From the NCBI GenBank assembly GCA_032358165.1, contig JAALGY010000061.1:1612001-1676000 (forward strand): a stretch of DNA of 64,000 bases, written 5' to 3'. Origin of the DNA: Diplosphaera chodatii (taxonomy: Eukaryota > Chlorophyta > Trebouxiophyceae > Prasiolales > Stichococcaceae). How positions within the stretch are numbered: position 1 is the first letter of the stretch; each line of letters opens with the position of its first letter. A program made the translations under genes and the position numbers. A model generated the notes under the pieces. The model saw only the letters and a list, made by a program, of their open reading frames with translations, was not told the DNA's origin and made no database searches. Positions 27,331 to 37,771 of this stretch are shown here, piece by piece.

Positions 27331-28739
27331 ACGCCCCACCACAACAGCCCAATGCTGCACTGCGGCCGTGCCGAACGCTGCGCTGGACACCCTTGCGCCA
27401 TCGGCCATGTGCACGTGCGATGGAGGCCGGCGCTGGGTGGTCGACAGCCGCAGCGGGGGGCACCGATCCTAGGAACCATGATAGATGGCCGGCTGGCACG
27501 CACGCCGCCGCCGCCGCAGTAGCAGCAGCAGCAGCAGCAACAGCAGGAGATGGATAAATTGAGCATGTCGGTCAGGTGGCGCTTATTGTAGCCCTAGCGG
27601 AACTCGATCGCCCTCAGCAGGACCATTTGCAGCATTCAGACGCTGAGCAATGCAGCAGATTGCCAGATTCCTGGTAGACAGATGTCAGAGACATCGATGC
27701 AGACGTTGCCCCTGCTGTCAGGGTTCCCACCTTGGCGTATGCATGCATGTGGCGAAACAGATAGAGTACTACACTCTGTAGGGTAGTCACACTTCACCGG
27801 ATTCGGGTTGGCAATTGCTCAGCAGCTGATGAGTGGCAGCGCAGCCGTGACATGACTGATTTGATAGCTGGCATTGCCTGATATAGAGGGCATATGTGTA
27901 ATGATTTGCTTGACAAGGCACGCAGAACGATGGCGGCAGCGTGAGGAACCCGACATACACTTTACATGCACCTATGCTCATCGTGAGTGACCTCTCATAC
28001 AGCTGGCGGCGTCCTGGCAAGCCAGACTTGATTGATGGCAACACTCCACGGACAACATCAGCCATGCATGGCGCCACATGCACGCAGTGTGCTGCCGCCG
28101 CTGCGGCGGTGGCTGTACACTGCACAGTTAAGATTGGAGGGCAGGGAATCCTCGGTAATCCTTCAGGGGCCGCAAAAGGGCGCAGATCTGCGCTTTCCCA
28201 CCAAGATAGCTGTGATGAACCGATGGTGGTCGTGATGGTGACGTGGCAGGTAGATCCGACTGACTACTTTGTCGGATCTCGTCCCTCTGCAGTGCGCGTC
28301 CTCCGCACCGGGGCATGCCATCACGCAGGTGCTCTATCTCACACCGCGTGACGCAAAAGTCAAGTCCCATCAAACAACGGCGCTCACGCAACCCCATCGA
28401 GCACCCTGCATGCCCCAGCCCGCAAACAGCCGCACGTGGAGCGCGCCAGCGACGCCCTTGGACCTAGGTAAGTACCTATTGTTGCTGCCAAACGGGCGCC
28501 GCATGTATCAGCACCGCAAGTGGTGCCCAAGGGACGGCCTGAGCTCTCCGAAGGCTATGCCGGGCGTCTGATGCCATGCGGAAGCCGGTTCGTGGTGCTT
28601 GTTGGCGGCTGCACATTAGTGTGGGGAGCAGTCCTGGCAGCGCAGGGCAGGCTTCGACCTGCTGCGCGTGAGCTGACCTGACACCGTGCATAGCGCGGGC
28701 TGTGATGCGCTTGCTGCCCTGCCGCAGGCGTCCCCAAGC
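27331..28739. other. Intergenic, with an AGC triplet run
   Basis: Between the GH114 stop and the earliest likely start of the zinc-finger gene. Contains an imperfect AGC/AAC triplet run at about 27520-27547. No coding signal I can support. Confidence 0.45.
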
Positions 28740-28790
28740 ATGCTGACTGCGGAGCACTGTAATCTGGGCGTGACGCTGGAGCCCGCCGTC

Positions 28791-31700
28791 ATGGCAAGTC
28801 CCGCGCCTGCGTCGCGAAAACACAGCCGGGAGACCGGCACCTTCGTCTGCCCAATTGACGGTAGGAGCCTACCGCATCTTGTAGCAACAGGTCCCTTCCC
28901 CATGCGGCAAGAGGCCGGCGGATAGGTCGCAGCCGTTGCCCCAGCTCCCGCCCGGAAGCTATCCCAATCTGACATGCTGAGGCCTACCCGCCTGTGTCAG
29001 CGCTCACGGCGAGCCCGGCTGTACACTGGCCAGGCGGCTGTCTCATCAGTGCCTTCTCGACATTCATGCACTTTGCTGCCCAGGTTCGTGCCGCGTTTTG
29101 GCGTGTTTTGGTGATAAAGCTCGCGCCACGTTTCCGCGCATGCCTTTACAAATCTAAAGCCACGCTGCCGCAACAGTGTCCTTGTTCCTTGCTCTGCAGG
29201 CTGCCAGAAGCGCTTCTGCGAGCTCTGGAAGTGCGCCCTCTCCCCTTTGCGCGTTTCATGCATAAAAGCTCCCACCCGTGTGCTGCTACTACTCCTCATA
29301 TTCAGCACCTGCGCGTGTACAGCACGGCCCATTCGCAGCACACAGCCCCTGATAGTGTGGTGCTGTGCATACAACAGGCTCCGGCAGCACGTGAAGGCGC
29401 CGCGCAGCGCGATCAAGGGCCAGGGCGGCCACGGGCAGGACCTGCTGGTGGGTTGCGACCTACTAGTGCACTTTGGGCCTATTTGTGGCAACTTCGCTCT
29501 ATCCGTGCAAGCTTGGCACTTGAACATCAGGTCCAGCCTCCAGATTGCGCCGCCTCATGCGGCCTAAGCCGCATATCAGCGCGCGTGCTCCGGTACTAAC
29601 AACTGACTGCCACCCCCCGCAGGCGTGCCCCAAGTGCAGCCAGCCGCTTACCCCGGGGCGCGCACACCTCGGTGAGCAGTCAGCTGTCATCGCACAGGGC
29701 CCACTGCCTGCCTGCTGCCGCGGATGCGCCGCGGCGTACAGCCCGTGCACCTGTTGTCCCACCACGCCCCCTGGCAGCTGGGTTGCTGACTCTTTTGCCC
29801 CAAACCACCAACACCGCAACACCAATGCGTTGTAGGCTGCCAGGCCGGCCTCTCGGCGCCCTCCCAAGCCGTCAAGCGCCGCAGGATGCAAGAGCGCAAG
29901 GTGCGCTGATGCATAGCGATGAGCAACCGGCCCCAGCTGGCCCATGTGACCAACGGCAGGTGTCAGCACTGACTGATGCACAATATGCTGCCTGACTGAG
30001 GCGGGTACTCCGCTGCTCCGTGCAGAAGGCGCTGCGACGGGCGTCTTCCTGGGAGCCGCCACACATGCAGCCGCCGCTGCCGCCGCCCATCTCACGGGCG
30101 GCGAGTGATTTCATCGCGCCCGACGCCGCCGCCGCCGCCACCGCCGCCTTCAGCAGCTCCTCCGGCTCGCCCGAGCGGTCCACCTTCACCCGTTTCCGCC
30201 AAGAGTGAGTCCCAACCCACAAACCTGGTTGCAGGGCCCTGAAAGTTGTCCCCATCTGCTGTACCTGCACCTCCGCTCATGGGACCCTGCACTCAGGTGC
30301 CGGTATTGCCCAAGTCCATTCTCGGGCTTGGGGCAGGGCCGACCGCGGTCTGACTCCCAGCTCCCTTGCGTCATGCAGGAGCTTCGCCTCCCCGCAGCAG
30401 CTGCAGCCCCACCACCTGGGCTTCCCCCAGGTGCACAGCTACGCCGCGTCGCCGCCCTCGTCCGCGTGCTCCCCCACCCACTCGGGCGGCCCCGCGGCCC
30501 CGCCGCCCGCCGTCGCCTCCTCCACCATCAAGCAGCTGGTGCAGGCGTTCGTGCAGAACCTCATGCAGGTGCGCTGCAGTGGCTCTGCAGAACTGTCTAC
30601 TAATGTCAGGCATGAGGAGTTGAGAGAACCCGCCCTGTGTCAGCTGCCAGCAGCCGCGCCATCAGCATCTGCCAGCAGAGCTCCGTGTCTGGCGCGTGAC
30701 CGTGCCAGTTCATGCACGATCCGACAGCGCTGGCTCACACAAGATGTCAGTGGTGCTGACTGGCGCGCTGGTGTTCGTGCAGGATGCACCCCCCATGCTC
30801 GGCGATGGGCAGCAGGCGCAGTGCACATCAGGCCCGGGCGGGTGCTCCGGCCACGCGGACGCTCCCCTGCCGCCGCCGCTGCCGCACCACTACGCCGGCG
30901 GCGCCGGCGCCTACGGCGCCGCAGCGGAGCCGAACCCCTTCGCCGAGCGCGGCGCCTGGTCGGCGGCCGCGCACCCGGCGGCGCCGGCCGCGTCGGCGCC
31001 CCAGGGCTGGCTGCAGGCGCCGCCCACGCCGCAGCAGCAGCCGCAGCAGCACGCCGCGGTCGCGGCGGAGTCCAACGGCGCCTGGCGCGTCATGAGCGGC
31101 TGGGGCGACGCCTGCGAGGACCGCGCCTCGCAGCCGGTGGCGGACTGGCGGGCGGTGGCGGCCCCCGTGCTGGAGCCGGCGGCGTCGGTCACAGCCGCCC
31201 AGGCCGCCAACCTGCTGCGCCTCGGCCCCGGCGGCGGCAGCGGCGCCACCTCCCGGGCGCAGCCGCTGCTGGACCAGCAGGGCTCCGCCGCGGGGTGCAG
31301 GCCCGTCGAGCCGGCGGCGTTCTGCTGGGGCGAGGAGGCGGCGGCGTCCTCCTGGGATGCCCACGCACAGCAGCACCGCGTGCAGCAGCAGCAGCAGCAG
31401 CAGGCCCGCCTCCACCAGCAGCACCAGCAGCAGCAGGCGCAGCAGCTGTGCCAGTACGGCAGCTGCAGCGACGTGGCCGCTGCCGCCGAGGTGGCGGCGG
31501 TCGCCCCCGAGGCCGCGCTGGCCGACTTTTCCGCGCTGCTGGGTGGCGGCGGCGGCGCCGACATGCTGCTGGACATCCTGTCCGACAACGGCCGCGCCCC
31601 CGAGCACGAGGTACGTTGCCACCCTCTCTGTCTTGTGCCCGGACAGGCCTGTAAGTCAGCTCTGACGTCGCAACCGTGTGGGGCGGGTGCTGACTGCGAA

Positions 31701-31820
31701 GCCACCTCGGAAGTCCTTTGGGCAGCTGCTGACGGCTGACTTCCTGTGTACCTGCAGTGGTACCACACCTCTTTCACCCCGCCGCTGCCAATCATGACAC
31801 CGCCGGTGTCGGGCTACTGA
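28791..31820 (+). CDS. Zinc-finger putative transcription regulator, paralogue Z1 (complete)
   Basis: Nine exons join in frame to 514 residues: 28791-28860, 29200-29230, 29378-29447, 29623-29671, 29836-29900, 30026-30204, 30379-30568, 30783-31610, 31758-31820. The 5' exons build a double zinc module. First is a C2H2-like finger, CPIDGCQKRFCELWKLRQH, with a second His in GQGGHGQDLL twelve residues on. Next is a C-x2-C-x9-H-x2-C knuckle (CPKCSQPLTPGRAHLGC). A basic stretch follows (QAVKRRRMQERKKALRRA), a likely nuclear signal or DNA contact. The rest is low-complexity Ala/Gln/Pro/Gly sequence with polyglutamine near 31384-31440, as in activation domains, ending PPLPIMTPPVSGY. The start is chosen because exon 1 is 70 nt here and in paralogue Z2; an in-frame ATG at 28740 is possible. 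I cannot name the family. Confidence 0.72.
29200..29230 (+). other. 31-nt microexon of zinc-finger gene Z1
   Basis: Encodes the heart of the first finger (CQKRFCELW). It lies between an acceptor CTCTGCAG and a donor GTGCGC, phase 1 in and phase 2 out. Paralogue Z2 has an exactly equivalent 31-nt exon at 36410-36440, which makes the call more than chance. Confidence 0.75.
31380..31445 (+). repeat. CAG-rich polyglutamine tract in Z1
   Basis: Mostly CAG codons giving interrupted Gln runs (QQQQQQQ ARLHQQHQQQQ). Low-complexity sequence typical of transcriptional activation regions, and length-variable. Confidence 0.8.
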
Positions 31821-33255
31821 GGGCGAGGGCATTGGCAACATCACTATCAGGGCACAGACGCCAGCCATGCCGCCAGCAGGCAGAAGGCTTCGGAGTTGGG
31901 CACATTGGGTAGCAGGAAGCAGCGCCGCCAGCTGGCAGGCATGCTGTTGATTTGTAGCCAGACTGGGGCACTGATGAACGGCTGTGCTGTGCGGCTGCCT
32001 GCACGCACAAGGCCACTGACACACGTCTGTCCTTTGATTGAATTCATCGGGTAATCCGTTAGATTCTTCTGCCGTAGTGCGGGGCTTTCGTGAGCATCAT
32101 CAGCTGTGCATTTGGGGTATCTGCCATTCAGTCCGCCGCCACCCTCCCCATGACCGCAGGTTTGAGCTGGCAGTGTTGGCTCCCTGCATAAGGAGTTCAC
32201 ACCATCATGAGACGCTGCAATTGAAATGAATGCCACTTATGAGGGAGCACTGGGTACTGGTTCTCTGCATCTGGATGCTTGGTTGGTAGCTAGTAGTTGG
32301 TTTTGCTCTCGCACGGCGCAATGCCTGGTTTTGCTCAAGTGCTTGGAACCAGCAGGGACGTGTAAGCACATTCCATCCGGCATATGGGGTCCCAGCTATA
32401 CTGTTGCAACAATCTTACAAGAGCCACTACCACCAGAACTGCATAGGCAACCTTGTCAGTGTTGTTCACCACTGCCGCTGGTCACATGTGCACTCATAGT
32501 GGGTCGATGGCCACCACAGCTTTGGCGCTGCAAATGCTGGCGGGATTTGCTCTGTGCTGGGAGTAGTGGGACAAACGGGACTTGGTGCTCAATTGAGTGT
32601 GTCCAACAACATTTCACCCTCTCGTCTGGAGCCACTCTTTGCAACGTCGGGGAAAATAGCAGCAATCATGTCAGGCAGGAGCAACAGACATACCGTCAGC
32701 ATTATTGATCAATGAAACTACCGTCAACACCGCGCATCAATGCACAGTGACACAAAGCTGTGCTAGCTACGGTCCTCTACCAACAGATGGCTGAGCAGAT
32801 GAAAGCGTCAAACAACCAACCCCCTTCAAAGGCAGTGCTGCAAGTCACGAGCACAACACTGTTCGTGCGTACAGGTTCCTCCAAAGGGATGCTGCTGCAA
32901 CTAAAGAAGAACCAGGGTTTCCACAACTGAGAATCTACCAGCAGATGCACATCAGTGCCAAAAAACAGGCAGGACGCACCCCAAAATGAATGTCAGTGCT
33001 CTGGCAAGGATATAGCAGTGCGGGTGGATATGGGAGCTGTGCGGCTGTCCAGGGTGCTGCTAGGGAACCCGCCGTGTCGATGGCGGCAACCTCCCCCAAT
33101 CTGCTGCCCGACGACAGCAGAAGAGACTGAAAGACTGTGATATCTCATGTTCAAGAACGCCTCCCGCTTCGGCAACGCTGGGCGCTGGGCTGTGTGTTGT
33201 GCCGCTGTGCTGGTGTATCTGGGTGGGGGCAGGCGGCCTCAGCAGCCGGGCTGCG
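31821..33255. other. Gap, lower GC than surroundings
   Basis: Downstream of the Z1 stop and of the minus-strand Z2 gene, so two converging 3' ends. The part at about 32040-33000 looks clearly less GC-rich than the coding blocks. It has one 160-codon plus-strand open frame (32226-32708) with many Cys but no recognisable domain. I see no terminal repeats or transposase motif. Confidence 0.4.
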
Positions 33256-36200
33256 TCAGTGGCGCCAGCCGCAGCCGGCGTGTGGGGCGCACCGCAGCAG
33301 CGGAGCCGGCTGCAGAGGGCTACGGTGTCCGGCGGCGGCCACGTGCGCTGCCTACTGCACATCGCCTGCCCCCTGCACGCCAGGCAGGGTGAACAGTCAA
33401 GCACATCTGTGCGTCCATGACATGGCGGCGCTGTCAACGGGTCAATTGTTCAACGCCGGTGCGCAGCATCTGACGCTGGCGGGCAGCAGGCGCACAGCAG
33501 CGCTGGCACAAGCTTCCGAGAAGTTTCTGTCTGGTCACGAGCAGCATCTGCAGCACCTTGCACCCAACAAGCCTTGCAGCTGAATGTTTCTGTTCGACAA
33601 TGTCAAATCTCACCTCGCTGGCTTTGGTCCAGTCGGACAGCAGCGCCTGGAGGTCGGCGGCGTTGAACTCCAGGCTGTCGATCCGGACGGAGGGGCGCTG
33701 GAAGGTGGCGGAGGCGGCGCTGACAGTGTGCTGCACAGCGCCCGCGTGGCCGCCGAGCACTGGGGCAGCGGCGTCGGCTGCATCCCCCCAGTTGAAGCAG
33801 GGCGGCGGCAGCAGCGGGGAGCCACCCTGGGGCAGCTGCTGCGCCACAGCCCCGTCTGGGACCTGCCCAAACAGCTGCTGCTCGTGGCTCGGCGCTGAAG
33901 GAATCGCACCAGTGTGCTGAACGTAGTCCGCCATTTGCTGCTGTGGCGTCAGCGAGAACGGCAGCTGCACGCCATGGCCATGCTGCAGCGGCACCGGCGA
34001 CGAAAACGACTTGAAGCGGTAGTGCTCCTGCTGGTACTGGAGCTGCTGCTGCTGCTGCAGCTGTGGCGCCTGCAGCGGCGGCGGCTGTGGCTGGGGGGCC
34101 AGCGGCGGCAGCAGCCGCGAAAAGTGCTGCTGCTGCGACGGCGGCCAGGTGGGCGTGTGCAGGTGTGCCGCAGGGCGCTCCTGGGAAAACCCTGGTGAGG
34201 GGGTGCTGTGCATGGAGTGCGCCATTCCCACAGGCGATGGTGCGCCCTGCCACTGTGTGGCGTGGCCCGGCTGCGGCCACCCTGCAGCGTGGTGCTGGCA
34301 GGGCGACGACTGCGCCGTGAGGTGCAGCGGGGTGCCCCGGCGGTCCGGCGACCTGAAGGCCAGGGGCTGGTGGGCGGCGGTTGGGTGTGCGCCCCAGGGT
34401 GGGACGCCGGGCGCGGCCAGCGCGTCATCCGTTGCCAGAGGGGTGGTCGCGCGGAGGGGGGGCGGCGGCTGCGAGGCGGCGCCCGACACACAGGGGCTGT
34501 CCTCGACAGGGGACTCCGTGTGCTGCAGGGAGGGCTGCAGCCCGAAGCCGGAGACCTGCGTGCCGTGGCTCACGCTCGAGTCGGTGCTGGGCTTGTTCTG
34601 CAGCCCGTCCGCCGGCGGCTGCAGCATCGGCACCACCTGCAGCAAGCGATGAACCAGGTGACAACCTGCTGATGGATCTCCAGGTCAACTCCGCTGCCAA
34701 AGAAGCACAGCGCATACCTCGTCGTAGGTGCGCCACAATGCTGCAGCACAGCACTCTTGTGGCCAGTCGAACAGCCCGCCATGCACGCTTTCAAAAGGGC
34801 GGAACTCGCCTGCGTCTCGACGATCGCGCGCACAAGGGCGGTCACCAGCGCATGGCGGGCGGCCTCGGGGTCCGCGCCCTCAGCGACCGCCTGCGCGGCC
34901 CGGGCGCCGACCGCTGCCCGCATGCTGGCCAGCGCCCCGGGGTCCGCGGCCACCGCCGCCAGCCACGCCTCCGCCAGCCGCGCCTCCTGCTGCGCCGCGG
35001 GCTCCGCCGGCGCTGCGGCCGGCGCCGCCGGCGTCGCCACCCCGCTGCCATCGCTGCACAGGCGGTAGAGAGCGCTCTGAATCGAGTGACACCATTGCTG
35101 CGTCCGGCCAGCAGTGGCGTCGGTGCACAAGTGGCCACACAGGATATCGCACAGGGACCACAGCGGGGACTGGGGTGCATGCTCTACACAACGGCGCCGC
35201 CGTGCCAGGGCCTGTGCCCACCTCCATGACGCCTGCGGCGTCGGCGCCGCCGCCTGGGGCGCCCCCGTCGTAAGCGCGGCCAGCGCGGGCGAGATGGCCG
35301 CCGCCAGCCTGTCGGACAGCTCCTGCGCCGAGGACACGCGCGGCGGCCGGCGCGGCGGCAGCGGCGGCGGCGAGCTTAGGGCCAGCGGCGACTGCCCCTG
35401 GGCCAGCAGCGGCGGCGGCAGCGCCAGGCCCACCAGCCCGGTGTCGCTGCCGGCGCGGCCGCACAGCTGCGGCGAGTTGGGCGAGAACATCGTCTCCGCG
35501 GAGGCGGTCCGCCTGATGGATCGCCCCTGCAGCAGAGTGCAATGCAGCTGGTCGCACGCCGGGACTGCGGGCTGGTACACCAGTCGTGGCACGACCACCC
35601 AGCGACATGGCTGTGTGCAGGGTGCCACCTCCGACAACAAGCAAATGATCACGAGCTGGGTGCTGCAGACCACGACGTACATAGGTGCAGTAATTCGTGG
35701 TAAAAAGTGGCGCACCTGCTTCAGCTTGGCGCGCTGCCGCTTCAGCGCCTGCTGCGGCGCTGCCAGGCCGCCCAGGCAGCCTGCAAGCGGCATGCAGCGG
35801 GGCCGTGTCGCTCACAGGCCGTGGCGCAGGCACAAACGGGATGTTGTGCCGTGACTATGCACCGTGCACCAGCTTTGTACCGGGCCAACGTCGCCAGGGG
35901 CGCAAAAAGGCTGCGTGCATCAGCTGAGCCGGGGCTGGGGGCCCCAACGGCAGGGGGACAGCCTCACCCAGGTGCGGCTGTGTCGGCAGGAGCTCCCGGC
36001 TGCATCGCGGGCAGGTCCTGCGGTTGAAACCTCCGGCATCAGCACCGTGACCCCAATGCAGGACCGGAGACCATGCGCGCGCCACGCAGCCGGCCCGCAC
36101 GGCGACGCGGGCAGCAGTATGCGGCCTACATGACGCATTTGAATGCACTGTGCATCAGGACGTACCGCAGCTCGGCGCCGTGCCCGCCCTCCTCGCCCTC

Positions 36201-36636
36201 CGGCTTCCGGCAGTGCCGTCGGAGCCTGCGTGCATGCACGGCGAGACGGTCAGTGTCCGCCTGCCACGCCCCAGCATGCCGGCACAGCACCAGCAACAGC
36301 TGCTGTGGACCGCTGCGTGTGTCATGCTGCTGCGGGCCGGAGCTGCAACGGCAGGTAGGTGGCAGGAGCACCCATGCAAATTTGGTAACCGCACACAGGT
36401 CATACGCACATCCAGAGCTCCTTGAAGCGCCGCTGGCAGCCTGTGGCAGGTGAACAGCGCTGATCAGCGGCCGTTGCGTCGCAATTTGCACGAGGTATGT
36501 GCGCTGCACGTCCAGGCAGCCCACCAACAGAACAGGGTGTGCATGCGGCTTCATGACTACACGCACCGTCGAACGGGCAGCCGAAGCCGGGGGGAGCGGC
36601 GTCGACGTCCAGGCTGTGCTGCGGGGAGCCGTCCAT
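33256..36636 (-). CDS. Zinc-finger putative transcription regulator, paralogue Z2
   Basis: Exons 36567-36636, 36410-36440, 36166-36225, 35968-36017, 35716-35780, 35222-35526, 34810-35053, 33614-34636 join in frame. A last exon is needed; the best candidate is 33256-33309, but it is uncertain. Starts MDGSPQHS. The zinc module is CPFDGCQRRFKELWMLRRH, then EEGGHGAEL, then CPRCSRELLPTQPHLGC, followed by LGGLAAPQQALKRQRAK. Exons 1, 2 and 5 are 70, 31 and 65 nt, exactly as in Z1. After RSIRRTASAETMFSP comes a long Pro/Gln/Ala-rich tail. The intron after exon 7 begins GCGAGT, so it would be a GC-AG intron. With a different family member upstream on the same strand and a decayed GT4 gene between, it belongs to a duplicated block. 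No known family name. Confidence 0.65.
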
Positions 36637-37771
36637 TGCATGCCCCGAGTGCACGGGCCTGCGTCACGAGACAAAGCGCGCGTTGCTCAGCTGCCACCCT
36701 GCCACCGGCCTAACGGCTGTTACGCATGGCCGTGTCATGGCTGCTGGGCATAGTTTAGGGCGTTGCAAGCACGTTGCAGGGGCTGACTGTGGCTCCGCTG
36801 CGAGGGCTGACCGGGGGCAGTGGTCGCAGAGCTTAGCTGGCAAGCCCGGGCCGAAATGACCTTTGTATCGCACACGGGTGCCGCGGGCGGCGTCTGGCGC
36901 TGCAGCGACTGTGACGCTGCGGCAGTGCCGTCAGGCTGCGGCGGGCTGATGGGATCAAGCTCCGTCACGCGCTTTGCTGAAAACTATCGGACAACTGGTA
37001 GGTGGGCGTGCAGGTGGCACGCAGGCCGCGCCGCCGGCGCGCGTGCAGGTGGGCCGCCTCTCACGACGCGATGGGGGAGGGTCAGCCCGATAATATTGTG
37101 GGTCGTGATCCTGCTTTCGGGCTTCAGTAACACCTGTAGATACGAGGGGCGGCAATGCATCATTTGTCACGCCACGTGTTGCGCACGCCTGCTTACCTGC
37201 CTCCTCTCTTGAGATCCTCAGCTTCTACGTCGGTGCCAAAAGTGCCGCAGGGATCTGATAAGATCAAGGACGTCACTTTGCGAAGAGGGCGTAGCTCACA
37301 GGCTACCGCTGGGATCGCATTGCTTGGGCTGAGAAGCATGTACGTCTTTGAACACTGTCAATGGAAGCATCTGCAGACTATCAAAAGCCAGAGCCCGAGC
37401 TGATGGAACCCAAAATTGTCAAATTTGGACAAGACCTAGAATGGTACACACTCTACGCCCAAAACACTGCGAACCTGCCTACTGGGACTGCCACCAACTG
37501 CATATCGTGTCGTTCAGGCCAACGTAAAGTTTTTAACCTCCTGTGCCGTGTCCAGACTGTGGCCCTTGAGGCCCATATACCGGGTACAACTTCGACCCCA
37601 ACAACAAGGGAGGCTGGCTTGAACCTGGACGTACAGTCTTGCCGTTCCATACGTACCATATAATGCGCCGCTGGCCACCTGGCCAAACAGCAGCCAACCA
37701 ATGTGTGCCGCCGCTGCTGTCGCAGCCATTGCCACCGCCAAGCTGGCCGGCATGCAATTCTGCTAGCAGCA
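36637..37771. other. Gap between Z2 start and GT4 pseudogene
   Basis: Upstream region of Z2, presumably its promoter. No supported coding sequence. The equivalent gap in the other unit is 45303-47013. Confidence 0.45.

Noticed and set aside
27520..27547. AGC/AAC triplet run as a CRISPR-like or telomeric repeat
   Set aside because: It is a short imperfect microsatellite with no spacers and no telomere motif.
30431..31739. Long overlapping open frames in several registers across the Z1 tail
   Set aside because: They arise from GC-rich low-complexity coding DNA. Only the frame joining exons 7-9 in phase with the zinc-finger exons is supported.
33947..34652. Plus-strand frames opposite Z2
   Set aside because: Antisense shadows of the Pro/Gln-rich exon; no start or splice logic of their own.
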